Shown: one piece after another, positions 26,591-35,782 of the stretch
Position numbering within the stretch: the stretch's first letter is position 1
Layout of the letters: every line of letters begins with the position of its first letter
Assembly: GCA_023336205.1 (NCBI GenBank)
Contig: JALQCR010000004.1
Span: 1-64,000, forward strand
DNA: 64,000 bases
DNA from: Pseudanabaena sp. Salubria-1
Lineage (GTDB): Bacteria; Cyanobacteriota; Cyanobacteriia; Pseudanabaenales; Pseudanabaenaceae
Direction: 5' to 3'
The notes under the pieces: model-generated
The model's database searches: none
Seen by the model: the letters and a program-made list of their open reading frames with translations, nothing else
Told to the model about the DNA's origin: nothing
Made by a program: the position numbers and the translations under genes

Positions 26591-28010
26591 ATCTAACTCG
26601 TTTGACGATAAGTTTGTATGCTCCCTTGCCATTAGGATCAAAAGCATTAACGATCGTGCGATAAGTCCCTGTAAAAGGTAATTCGAGTGTCATTGATGCA
26701 TTCTTACGGCTTGGCAACCCATTGTTTTCTCGCAACAGTCTGCTATCTGGTGCAAATAAAACTAAATATGGATGAAAATCAGAACTGACAAGTTCAATTT
26801 GAACTACTTGACCTGCTTGACCATTAAAACTAAAAGCGTCAAAGAGACTACCATCTCTCGCAAAGACTCTACTCTGAGTTCCTAGGATTCCATTTTTCTG
26901 CAAAATGATGCGGCGATCATCGGTTGATTCAATTGGTGATTGAGAAGTGAAGTTGTTACTCATCCGACCTGTGATCTTACCCGCGATCGTGAAAGAGCCT
27001 GCTTGCCCTACTTCATAGGAGTTTGCATAGAGCGTATATTTACCTGTATTAGGCAAAGTAATCGCAATTCGAGCATTTTTACCGCCACCGCCATCATCAT
27101 CCTCAGCGATTTTGCGTCCTGTTGAGTCAAATAAAACCAAATAGGGATCAATGCCATTGCCACGCATCTCAATCACCACTGATTGTCCAGCTTCACCTTG
27201 AAATTGATAGGCTTTGTAATAGCTACCATCGGGCAGAGTATTGTCTGAAGCAGTTAAGACTGATGCGATCGCATTGCCATCAAGATTAAGAACATTGGAG
27301 CTTCTGGTAACTGTAGGAGTATTATTGGTGATCGCCCCTTGTCGAGCCGAGGCTATAAATTGCTTAACAGTGTCAGCTTCGATCGCTAACCCGATCCCAC
27401 TATTAGCGGAATTAGTAGTAAAAATGGCAGTATTTACACCCACCAGTTCGGCACGACTATTCAGCAATGGTCCCCCAGAATTCCCAGGGTTTAGAGCTGC
27501 ATCGGTTTGTAATAATTTGCGATCGCTATCAATGCGACTAATGATCCCTGTGGTCAAGGTTCCTGCAAACCGCCCGAATGGATTACCGATTGCAAAAGCT
27601 CTTTGCCCCACTTGAATTCCGCTTGAAGATGCTATTTGAATTATCGGAAGGTTTGTAGTTACGCCATCTAGTCTGATCAAAGCAAGATCAGGATTGCGAC
27701 TGCTTGCCATGACTACCCCACGAAATTGGCGCTTATCGCTCAGGATCACATTTACATTGGTCGATCCACGTACTACATGGGCATTAGTTAAAACTAAGCC
27801 TTTGGGATCAATAATTGAGCCACTGCCATTACCACTGCGAGACTGGATTGATACGACTGCGGGGCTAGCTTTTTTGTAGACACGAATATTTGTATCTTCA
27901 TCTTGAGCTTTTACAGGTGGCGGCGCGATCAAAGGAAAAGTAGCGATCGTGCTTATACCTCCGCACAATATTAGGCTTACTGCCAAAAATTTAATTAATC
28001 CTTGTTTCAC
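26589..28010 (-). CDS. Secreted trypsin-like (HtrA/Deg-type) protease with two PPC domains
   Basis: A signal peptide (about the first 35 residues, ending PVKAQ) is followed by a chymotrypsin-fold protease. In numbering from the in-frame ATG at 28034 the triad is H87 (LVLTNAHVV), D116 (NPDLALIRLD) and S186 (LNPGNSGGPL). There is no PDZ domain. Instead two bacterial pre-peptidase C-terminal (PPC) beta domains follow (about 265-350 and 375-478, each with DPYLVLFDS/HPYLVLFAP and a GKYTLYAN/GTYRTIVNA end). I prefer GTG at 28010, 7 bases after AGGA, which opens a normal signal peptide. It probably acts in the periplasm. In trypsin-PPC proteins PPC aids localisation. It may process the neighbouring receptors, which is inference. 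Confidence 0.88.
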   Translation of the reverse strand: MKQGLIKFLAVSLILCGGISTIATFPLIAPPPVKAQDEDTNIRVYKKASPAVVSIQSRSGNGSGSIIDPKGLVLTNAHVVRGSTNVNVILSDKRQFRGVVMASSRNPDLALIRLDGVTTNLPIIQIASSSGIQVGQRAFAIGNPFGRFAGTLTTGIISRIDSDRKLLQTDAALNPGNSGGPLLNSRAELVGVNTAIFTTNSANSGIGLAIEADTVKQFIASARQGAITNNTPTVTRSSNVLNLDGNAIASVLTASDNTLPDGSYYKAYQFQGEAGQSVVIEMRGNGIDPYLVLFDSTGRKIAEDDDGGGGKNARIAITLPNTGKYTLYANSYEVGQAGSFTIAGKITGRMSNNFTSQSPIESTDDRRIILQKNGILGTQSRVFARDGSLFDAFSFNGQAGQVVQIELVSSDFHPYLVLFAPDSRLLRENNGLPSRKNASMTLELPFTGTYRTIVNAFDPNGKGAYKLIVKRVR

Positions 28011-28175
28011 AAAACTGTCCTCAGTCGCGATCAATCATTTAGTTTGAGTGGAGCAAATTATGCAAAATCAAACTCACAGAATGTTAGAAGTATTTTGTTG
28101 GTATAAAGTTGCTTTACTCAACTACTCCCATTATGAATCTAATTTTTAAATAAGACTTGCTATCTAGCCTAATAC

Positions 28176-28317
28176 AGCAATTCTCATTATAAAAAATTGT
28201 TTTTTTGAAAGCCCACCTACGGTGGGCTTTCAAAAAAACAATTTTGGTGTTTCCAGTGCCAAAGTCGCTGGAAACACCAAAATTGTTTTCATAATGAGAA
28301 TTATAATGACAATTGCT
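28176..28317. repeat. Compound palindromic element (MITE-like), 142 bp
   Basis: The outer inverted repeats are 28176-28192 (AGCAATTCTCATTATAA) and 28301-28317, with one mismatch. Inside are two separate hairpins: TTGAAAGCCCACC with GGTGGGCTTTCAA (about 28205-28234) and GGTGTTTCCAG with CTGGAAACACC (about 28246-28278). It fills much of the 28011-28392 spacer between the divergent protease and ATPase genes. Confidence 0.8.
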
Positions 28318-28392
28318 GAGCCTAACATTTAGGGTTTGTTTAATTTGCAGTCTTTAATTATAATATTTTTATAAAGAGGGATTACACGACTT

Positions 28393-29751
28393 ATGGCTGT
28401 AGATTACAAAAGATTTTTTAAAGCAACTGATCCGAGTAAAACTTTGCTGGCGGATAGTGCCGAAGATAAAAAATACTATATTGACTTTTCGACCGTGCGC
28501 GGCGGTAAGGTCGTTGAAGACTTAAAAGATAATATTTCACTTTTTTCTGATGGACAGCCAACTTGTCAGCTATTTACAGGGCACATCGGTTGTGGCAAAT
28601 CTACAGAAATATTACAGCTCAAACAACAACTGGAAAGCGAAGGTTTTCATGTTGTTTACTTTGAGTCTAGCCAAGACATGGAAATGGGCGATGTCGATCT
28701 GAGTGATATCTTGCTAGCGATCGCAAGGCGTGTAGTTGAAAGCCTAGAAGCCATCAAAGTTAAGACCGAAGCTAAAGGGTTCCGAGCGATGCTGAACGGC
28801 GCGGTTAAGCTTTTGAATACGGAGATTGAACTCTCAGCTGAAGCCGATGTCCCAGGAGTAGGAAAGATTGAGGCTAGTACCAGTGGCGAGTTTTCTCTAT
28901 CTTTAGGCATTGGCAAACTGTCAGCAAAAACCAAGGATAGCCCCGATATGCGCAGTAAACTGCGTGGCTACATGGAACCAAAAACTAATGGTTTGTTAGA
29001 TTTAATTAATAATGAAATCCTCTTACCTGCGATCGCAGATCTTAAAAAGCTAGGAAAAGAAGGCGTTGTGGTCATTGTTGATAACCTCGATCGCGTCGAT
29101 GACTCGCCTAAACCTTGGGGAAGACCTCAAACCGAATATTTATTTGTCGATCGCGCTGAGCAACTTCGTAAATTGCAATGTCATGTGGTGTACACGATGC
29201 CCCTTGCATTGAGATTCTCAAGGGATTACGGTACGCTAACCGCCAGATTTATGACTGATCCGATTGTGCTGCCGATGGTTCCTGTGGTGCGTCGTGATGG
29301 CAGCACCCACGAAGAAGGTATTGCCCTGCTGCGTCAAATGATTCTATCGCGAGTATTGCCAGATAGTACGCCAATTGAGCGATTGAATGCTATTAAAGAA
29401 GTCTTTGATAGTATGGAGACGCTGGATCGCCTTTGCTTTGCGAGTGGTGGACATGTACGAAACATTATGCGATTGCTCAATGATGCTCTTCGCAAACAAC
29501 GCGGGTTACCTGTCACTCTTGAAGTTCTCGAAGATACGATTCGTAAGCGTCGCAACGAGTTGGTTCTTTCCATAGATGATGATGAATGGAGACTATTACG
29601 TCAAGTTAATAGCACCAAGAAGGTGGTGGGAGATACGGGCTACCAAACCTTGATTAGAAGCATGTATGTATATGAGTATCAAGATGAAGATGGTTCTTGG
29701 TTTGAAGTAAATCCTGTACTTGCCACCGCCCAAGAATTCGACAAAGCATAG
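28393..29751 (+). CDS. P-loop (AAA/STAND-like) ATPase
   Basis: A 452-aa cytoplasmic NTPase with Walker A GHIGCGKST (residues 63-71), a hydrophobic strand VVYFESSQ, Walker B VVVIVDNLDRVDD (about 225-237) and a sensor-like YTMPLALRF. Residues about 140-190 form a Gly/Ser-rich insert (VPGVGKIEASTSGEFSLSLG) resembling the insert of membrane- or effector-associated STAND-like ATPases. It ends with a helical region like a winged-helix domain (about 390-450). It lies 381 bases before the giant nSTAND gene on the same strand. It probably provides an NTP-dependent switch in the cluster. No family name is certain. Confidence 0.75.
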   Translation: MAVDYKRFFKATDPSKTLLADSAEDKKYYIDFSTVRGGKVVEDLKDNISLFSDGQPTCQLFTGHIGCGKSTEILQLKQQLESEGFHVVYFESSQDMEMGDVDLSDILLAIARRVVESLEAIKVKTEAKGFRAMLNGAVKLLNTEIELSAEADVPGVGKIEASTSGEFSLSLGIGKLSAKTKDSPDMRSKLRGYMEPKTNGLLDLINNEILLPAIADLKKLGKEGVVVIVDNLDRVDDSPKPWGRPQTEYLFVDRAEQLRKLQCHVVYTMPLALRFSRDYGTLTARFMTDPIVLPMVPVVRRDGSTHEEGIALLRQMILSRVLPDSTPIERLNAIKEVFDSMETLDRLCFASGGHVRNIMRLLNDALRKQRGLPVTLEVLEDTIRKRRNELVLSIDDDEWRLLRQVNSTKKVVGDTGYQTLIRSMYVYEYQDEDGSWFEVNPVLATAQEFDKA

Positions 29752-30132
29752 CAAGTAGGGTGGGCAAAGCCCACCTTTTAGCAAATAAGAAACCATTTAA
29801 GAATTGTTTAGATCCTTCCAAGCCCACTTAAAAAGCTACCTAGTACACACAAGTCTAAATACCCCCTTGCAATCTTGTTCCCTCCCCTTTGCAAGGGGAG
29901 GGCTAGGGTGGGGTAATTAATGAGATATAAAAATTTCTTTAGTTGTGTGTACACGTTAGCCTTAAAAGGGGAGAAAATTTAAATTCTTCCCCCTTTTTAA
30001 GGGGGATTGAGGGGGATCTCTTAGGGCTTTTGAACGCAAGAAGTAATTCTTAAATAGTTTCTAAGTAAATAAGCAAATTTAAGGTGGGTAATGCCCGCCC
30101 AACTATCCGCGATCGCAGAGGACAAAACATTT
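29752..30132. repeat. Intergenic repeat cluster
   Basis: The spacer holds three repeats: a GTAGGGTGGGC palindrome (29754-29781); a 110-bp element bounded by GTACACACAA (29843-29852) and its exact inverse (29943-29952) enclosing a CCCTCCCC/GGGGAGGG hairpin; and a second C/G hairpin (29987-30022). Another GGTGGG-AATG-CCCGCC palindrome overlaps 30083-30105 and creates an ATG at 30091 that is probably not the start of the next gene. Confidence 0.7.
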
Positions 30133-33100
30133 ATGTCACAGGTTCCCTACTCCAACCAATTACGAGAAGAAGACGTAACTGCGGTTAATATGTCGCTTGA
30201 AGCAGAACAGGCTCTCCAGCTCTTGACATCAGAACTTGATATTTATAAAAACGAATTAGTCAAATCCTTTAACATCTCTCCTAAGATTGAAGACGCACTT
30301 CAAGAATTGTCTTTGCTGCTGGATATTTATGATGGGACTTTTACCCTACTGTTAGCGCGTTGTAACTATGCCAATCTTCGCGATCGCGCGATCGCCAGAT
30401 TATCTGAAATATTACCAACATCAATGCGTCAAGTCCGCCTAGAGCCAACAACTAAATCGATTTACTATGCAATTCATTCATCGACCCCTGCCACGCGAGA
30501 AGGCAACTTACCTGCGGTGATGGTAACGGGGCTAGAAGCAGCCGAAGATCCTGATGTTTTGATAAAGGGGCTAAATCAGATTCGTGAGGAATTTCGTAAA
30601 AACTGTCTGTATCCAATTGTTTTGTGGATCAATGATGACTTGCTAAAACGGATGATCAGAGTTGCTCCTGACTTTGAGAGTTGGACAACCACGATTGAAT
30701 TTGAGATCGCTAGTGAGGACTTGATTTCATCGATAACATCGGGAACTGAAGCTCTATTCCATTTAGATCTAAGTGCTAATCTCATCGATCCCAGTCATAG
30801 CCTTGGTCGGATTTCCCATCTAGGTGGTATTTATTTGACAGAACTGGATGCTGCTCAGCGGGATCTTCGCAATCAAGGAGAACAGATCTCGCCCCAACTA
30901 CAAGCAGGTTTAGACTTCATTCGGGGCATGAATACTAGAGATTGCCTTCAATCGTTGTCCTACCTAAAAGCTAGCTATAAGTATTGGGAATCTGTCCAAA
31001 ACATTGAACGGCAAGGTTTACTTCTTTATCAAATTGGACGACGGCGCTATCACCTAACTAAACTCGAAAAACATTCTCACGAAGAAAACTGGCAAGCAGT
31101 AGAAAAATTATTTGCCAAGAGTTTGAAATGCTTTAAATTTGTCAATCGCCTCGATTTGATGTCTCAGTGCTATTTACAGTTGCAACGGACTTTACATCAT
31201 TTGAAAGCATGGACAGAACTAACTTCCATATCTCAAAAAGCAATCCAGATTCATCAAACCCGTGGCGATGTCAGCAATCTGGCGGCTGATTATGGATTTT
31301 TAGCGGAAGCTGCTCTCGAACAAAAAGAATGGGAAATAGCAAAGGGCTACGCTGAACAAGCGATCGCACTTTTAGAAGATGCACCCAAAACCTTACATTG
31401 GTTATACGGCTTATATTTGTGCTATCTTGCCGAGGCTCAAATCCAACTTGGCGATCTCGAACTTGCCTTGACCAATCTTATCGATGCTAAAAGCAGAGAT
31501 CATTGCGGACATCCGCGTATGTATATTCGGATTTTGAGTGAATTACGCAATTTGTATTTTAGTCAGGGTCAATATCTAGAAGCATTTCAAACAAAACAAG
31601 AAAGTTTAGCAATCGAGCAGCGTTACGGTTACCGCGCCTTTATTGGTGCTGGTCAATTGCAATCTTGTCTGGAAGAGCATTCCAGTTTTGTAGACAAAAA
31701 CAATAAATTCATCATTTCACCAGAGATCTATGCGTCAGGGCGTAAGCAAGATCTTGACGAACTCACTAGTCGCATTAGTGAGCCGCGTTATAAAATGATT
31801 GTGCTACATGGCAACTCAGGCGTAGGCAAGAGCTCTTTCGTGAATGCGGGATTGATGCCAGCATTGCAACAGGCTTCATTTGGGGGGCGCGATGTCATAC
31901 CCATTTCGATGCGAGTCTATACAAGTTGGGAACAAGAACTAATTAATCTGTTAACAGAAACTTTGCATTCATTTCACTTAACTTCAGCTCCTCTGCTTGC
32001 CTCTACTAGCAACGAAACTAGTAGCGAAGATTTAAACAGAGAACAATTATGCAATCGCTTAATCGAACAATTACGCTGGAATGAAGCCCACAACCTACGT
32101 ACTGTCTTAATCTTTGACCAATTTGAAGAATTTTTCTTTGTTCATCAACACAGCACTAGCGATCGCCTCAGATTCTTTGAATTTATCGGCAGCTTACTTA
32201 GTGATTTCCAATATTTGTCATCGATTAAAGTTGTGCTGTCGCTCCGTGAAGACTATATTCACTGCCTCTTAGAGTGCAATCGCGTTAAAGGTATGAGTGC
32301 GATCGATAATGACATTCTCAGCAAAAATGTTCTTTATCCCTTAGGTAATTTTTCTCCCGAAGCCGCCCACTCGACGATTGAAACCCTTACCGAAAGAGCG
32401 CAGTTTTATCTAGAATCTCAACTAATTGATATTTTAGTGGAGGACTTAAAGAATGAACAAGATGAAATTCGTCCGATTGAACTGCAAATCGTCGGAGCAC
32501 AATTGCAACGCGATCGAATTAGTACGATTCAGCAATATCACAAACTAGGAGATAATCCGAAAGAAACTCTCGTTCAGAGATATCTAGACAACGTAGTTTT
32601 TGATTGTGGTAAAGAGAACTATCGGCTAACCAAATTGATCTTATATTTACTCACCGATGAAAAGGGCACTAGACCACTTAAAACCTATGAGGATTTAGAA
32701 CGTGGACTGAATCATCTGGATAATGAAGTGCGCAAACAAAGTAAATTAGATGCAGGATTTGACACTGAACTCAGTTTGAAACTCGATATAGAGAATGATG
32801 GAGATATCGAAATCAGCCAAATAGAACTTGTTCTTCAAATTTTAATTGGTTCAGGATTAGTAGTATTGATACCTGAGAACGCCACCAATCGCTGTCAATT
32901 AGTACATGATTATCTAGCCGTGGTCATTCGCAAATCACAGGCTCCAGAAATCCAAAAGCTCCAAAAAGAGCTGGAAAAAACTCAAGGAGAATTACGTCAA
33001 ACCGTCCGTCAATTAGAAAGTTCATTCAAAAATTCGCAAGCAATCGCTGATAGTTTGAGCTTAAACAGTCTGCTTACTAACGATCTAGTCGATCTTGATG

Positions 33101-35031
33101 AACTAGCTAAATCCATGGATATCGCGAAACAGTGGCTGCCAGATATCGAAGCAATTGCGAGCGAAAATCGCTTGCAGCTTGCTAGTACAATCTATCGTGC
33201 CATCTATGAGATTAAAGAAAAGAATCGTATCCAAGCCCATCTAGAAGGAGTATGGAGCGCTGAATTTAGTCCCGACGGTTCCCAAATCGTCACAGGGGGA
33301 TTGGACAAGGTGATCACACTTTGGCAGATCGACGGGCAAGAAATCACCAAAATTACTGGACATACGGCTGCGATTCGGAGTGCTTCCTTTAGTCCTGATG
33401 GTCAGACAATTCTGTCTAGTAGTAGCGACAAAACAATCGCATTGTGGAATCTGCAAGGCGATCGCCTTAATACTTTGACAGGACATACCTCCGCAGTTTG
33501 GAGTGCTCAGTTTAGTCCCAATGGAGAGATGATTGTATCGGGCAGTGGCGATCAGACGATTAAACTTTGGCATCGTGATGGTACTGAAATACTCACCCTC
33601 AGCGGACACCGTGGCGATGTTCGTGCAGCAATATTTAGTCCTAATGGTGAATGGATTATTTCGGGTGGTGCTGACAAAAACATCATGATTTGGAGTCTGG
33701 ATGGTACATTACTGCAAACTCTGAAAGGGCACTCTGCCGATATTCGCTGTATCAGTATTAGTCCAAATGGCGAATTTATTGCCTCTGGCAGTGGTGACAA
33801 TATTTTGAAGTTATGGCACGTTCAGATTGATCGCGAGCATAGCGAAAACCCGATCGCGATCGCAGAGGTGTTTTCGATTGAAGCGCATTCTAGTGCCATC
33901 CGCAGTGTTAACTTCAGTCATGATGGAACTCTCTTAGCATCAGGTAGCGCTGATCGAAACATTAAGATCTGGAATCTGCATGGTGATAAGCTGCGAGTCT
34001 TTAAAGGACATACCGATCCAATCCGTTCCGTCAGTTTCAGCCCCGATGGCAAAACTCTGCTCTCAGCGAGTCTTGATAGCACTGTGCGTCTATGGCAGAT
34101 TGAAGACAGGAATCAGCAAACTCTGTCTGGACATAGTGCAGCAGTTCGCAGTGTTGCGTTTAGCCCTAATGGATTACGGCTTGCTTCAGGTAGTCTTGAC
34201 GATCAAATAAAGATTTGGGATTTACATGGTAATGAGTTGCAAACCATTGTCCACGATAACGACATTCTCAGCGTCTGTTTTAGTCCTGATGGGAATAATC
34301 TCTTAGTTGGGAGCGGTGATAGCGTTATTTCCCTTTGGGCTTTAGGTACTTCCAGTCATCAGCTTTTACAGACTTTTGCAGGGCATAGTACTGCTGTCTG
34401 GACTGTAGACTTTAGTGCGGATGGACAAAAGATTGTCTCTGGTAGTAGCGATAAATCTGCTAAGTTGTGGAACATTGATGGAACGGAACTAGCTACGTTG
34501 AAAGGACATAAGTCTACGGTGTGGACGGTGCGCTTTAGCCCCGACGGTCAGAAAATCATTTCTGGTAGTGGCGACGATACGATCAAACTATGGAGCATTG
34601 ATGGGACAGAACTGCAAACCTTGCGGGGTCATCGCGGCGCAGTTTGGAGTGTGTGTTTTAGTCCTGATGGTCAACATATTCTTTCGGGAAGTGGTGATAG
34701 TACGCTCAAACTCTGGAACCTTGAAGGTCAGTTGTTACAGACTTTTCGTGGACATGACGCGGGCATCTGGACGGTAAGTTTTAGCCCTGATGGAAGGAGT
34801 ATTATTTCGGGAAGTAGTGATAATACGATCAAGCTTTGGAGCATTGATGGGAAAGAATTACAAACTTTCCCATGTCCAGACAGTACGCCAATTAGTCTTT
34901 GTTTCCGCCCTGATGGTCACGGATTTGCGTCTGGTCATGGCAGTAATGTCATTGGCTTATGGGATCTTGATCTTCCTGATCTAATTACACAAGGCGATGC
35001 TTGGTTACAGAACTATCGCGATCGCGAATAG
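30133..35031 (+). CDS. Giant TPR - nSTAND NTPase - WD40 protein (14 WD repeats)
   Basis: About 1632 aa from ATG 30133. GAGG lies upstream; the in-frame ATG at 30091 is inside an intergenic palindrome. Residues 1-240 form an unrecognised alpha/beta domain. TPR-like helices follow (about 260-520, for example WEIAKGYAEQAIALLEDA). The nSTAND NTPase has Walker A HGNSGVGKSS (about 558-567) and Walker B TVLIFDQFEEFF (about 657-668). A coiled coil follows (about 950-1000), then 14 WD40 repeats (about 1035-1620), enough for two seven-bladed propellers; most carry a full H..(V/I)..FSPDG...SGS.D..IKLW pattern. STAND proteins sense a ligand through the repeats and oligomerise on NTP binding. No effector domain is visible, so a partner (CHAT protease, ATPase or PspA-like protein) would be needed. 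Confidence 0.88.
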   Translation: MSQVPYSNQLREEDVTAVNMSLEAEQALQLLTSELDIYKNELVKSFNISPKIEDALQELSLLLDIYDGTFTLLLARCNYANLRDRAIARLSEILPTSMRQVRLEPTTKSIYYAIHSSTPATREGNLPAVMVTGLEAAEDPDVLIKGLNQIREEFRKNCLYPIVLWINDDLLKRMIRVAPDFESWTTTIEFEIASEDLISSITSGTEALFHLDLSANLIDPSHSLGRISHLGGIYLTELDAAQRDLRNQGEQISPQLQAGLDFIRGMNTRDCLQSLSYLKASYKYWESVQNIERQGLLLYQIGRRRYHLTKLEKHSHEENWQAVEKLFAKSLKCFKFVNRLDLMSQCYLQLQRTLHHLKAWTELTSISQKAIQIHQTRGDVSNLAADYGFLAEAALEQKEWEIAKGYAEQAIALLEDAPKTLHWLYGLYLCYLAEAQIQLGDLELALTNLIDAKSRDHCGHPRMYIRILSELRNLYFSQGQYLEAFQTKQESLAIEQRYGYRAFIGAGQLQSCLEEHSSFVDKNNKFIISPEIYASGRKQDLDELTSRISEPRYKMIVLHGNSGVGKSSFVNAGLMPALQQASFGGRDVIPISMRVYTSWEQELINLLTETLHSFHLTSAPLLASTSNETSSEDLNREQLCNRLIEQLRWNEAHNLRTVLIFDQFEEFFFVHQHSTSDRLRFFEFIGSLLSDFQYLSSIKVVLSLREDYIHCLLECNRVKGMSAIDNDILSKNVLYPLGNFSPEAAHSTIETLTERAQFYLESQLIDILVEDLKNEQDEIRPIELQIVGAQLQRDRISTIQQYHKLGDNPKETLVQRYLDNVVFDCGKENYRLTKLILYLLTDEKGTRPLKTYEDLERGLNHLDNEVRKQSKLDAGFDTELSLKLDIENDGDIEISQIELVLQILIGSGLVVLIPENATNRCQLVHDYLAVVIRKSQAPEIQKLQKELEKTQGELRQTVRQLESSFKNSQAIADSLSLNSLLTNDLVDLDELAKSMDIAKQWLPDIEAIASENRLQLASTIYRAIYEIKEKNRIQAHLEGVWSAEFSPDGSQIVTGGLDKVITLWQIDGQEITKITGHTAAIRSASFSPDGQTILSSSSDKTIALWNLQGDRLNTLTGHTSAVWSAQFSPNGEMIVSGSGDQTIKLWHRDGTEILTLSGHRGDVRAAIFSPNGEWIISGGADKNIMIWSLDGTLLQTLKGHSADIRCISISPNGEFIASGSGDNILKLWHVQIDREHSENPIAIAEVFSIEAHSSAIRSVNFSHDGTLLASGSADRNIKIWNLHGDKLRVFKGHTDPIRSVSFSPDGKTLLSASLDSTVRLWQIEDRNQQTLSGHSAAVRSVAFSPNGLRLASGSLDDQIKIWDLHGNELQTIVHDNDILSVCFSPDGNNLLVGSGDSVISLWALGTSSHQLLQTFAGHSTAVWTVDFSADGQKIVSGSSDKSAKLWNIDGTELATLKGHKSTVWTVRFSPDGQKIISGSGDDTIKLWSIDGTELQTLRGHRGAVWSVCFSPDGQHILSGSGDSTLKLWNLEGQLLQTFRGHDAGIWTVSFSPDGRSIISGSSDNTIKLWSIDGKELQTFPCPDSTPISLCFRPDGHGFASGHGSNVIGLWDLDLPDLITQGDAWLQNYRDRE

Positions 35032-35080
35032 TTTGCTCAGTCCTTACGCATTGTTACTTTAACGGTACAAACATTTACAC

Positions 35081-35278
35081 CTAACGATTGCTATCAATTC
35101 CATATAGAGACTTCACTGAAGTCTTTGATAAAAAGTAAAGAGTATAGAGTCCCAATATTGTTCCCACAGGGAAAAAGTAAAGTTCAAACTGAGCCATATT
35201 CTTGACAAACCAATACACCTTTAGCTCTAAGAAGTAAGCAAGCGTTGCAATTAGTCTTAGGTCTCTCAGTCTTTTCAT
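35081..35278 (-). CDS. Possible small membrane protein
   Basis: A 65-aa frame from ATG 35278 with two hydrophobic stretches (ATLAYFLELKVYWFV and YFFPVGTILGLYTLYFL) and a basic start MKRLRDLR. No clear ribosome-binding site is present. The 35309-35782 spacer upstream holds only repeats. It is plausible but unproven. Confidence 0.35.
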   Translation of the reverse strand: MKRLRDLRLIATLAYFLELKVYWFVKNMAQFELYFFPVGTILGLYTLYFLSKTSVKSLYGIDSNR

Positions 35279-35480
35279 TGCTATAGTTCTAACATATAAC
35301 CAATTCAAGGAAAAGAGGAAATGCTCTACCCAAAACCCAGGGCAACCGCATAAAAAAAGTGAATAAAGTAGCGTTTAGAAATTCGGCGTTGTTGGACTTT
35401 ATCTAACTTGGACTACCTGACTCAATTGACTTTATGGTCTGGTTTACAGACTTACAGCAATTATCGATCAAACGAACCAC

Positions 35481-35529
35481 AAGAAAATCCATGAAAGTGT
35501 TGCAAAGCAACACTTTCATGGATTTTCTT
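35481..35529. repeat. Perfect 22-bp stem hairpin
   Basis: The arms 35481-35502 and 35508-35529 are exact reverse complements around CAAAG. It stands alone in the 474-base gene-free stretch 35309-35782, which also contains a GTAGGGTGGGC-type remnant near 35643. No gene end is close, so it is a dispersed hairpin rather than an obvious terminator. Confidence 0.75.
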
Positions 35530-35782
35530 GGTTTGGGTTTGAGCGCTAAGCGCTGTATGTTACGTGGAAGAAATTCCTGTCATCGCATAGGTCTGGGGCT
35601 GGCATGGGAGCACAGCCCATACAGAACATAAATTGTTTCAGTTAGGGTGGGCAATCCCCCCGTGGTTGCCCTGTCACGCCAGAAGCTCAAAACATTGTAT
35701 ATCAATAATCTTGATTTCATCCTGATTTCATAGTTGTATGAGAGATTGAGATTACAGACACTTACTCTCGATAATTGACTTC

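Noticed and set aside
33241..33800. Minus-strand frames in the WD40 region
   Set aside because: They are antisense readings of repetitive WD40 DNA; the plus-strand repeats explain the sequence.
35434..35631. 65-codon frame on the plus strand
   Set aside because: It is read through the perfect hairpin at 35481-35529 and shows no family similarity.
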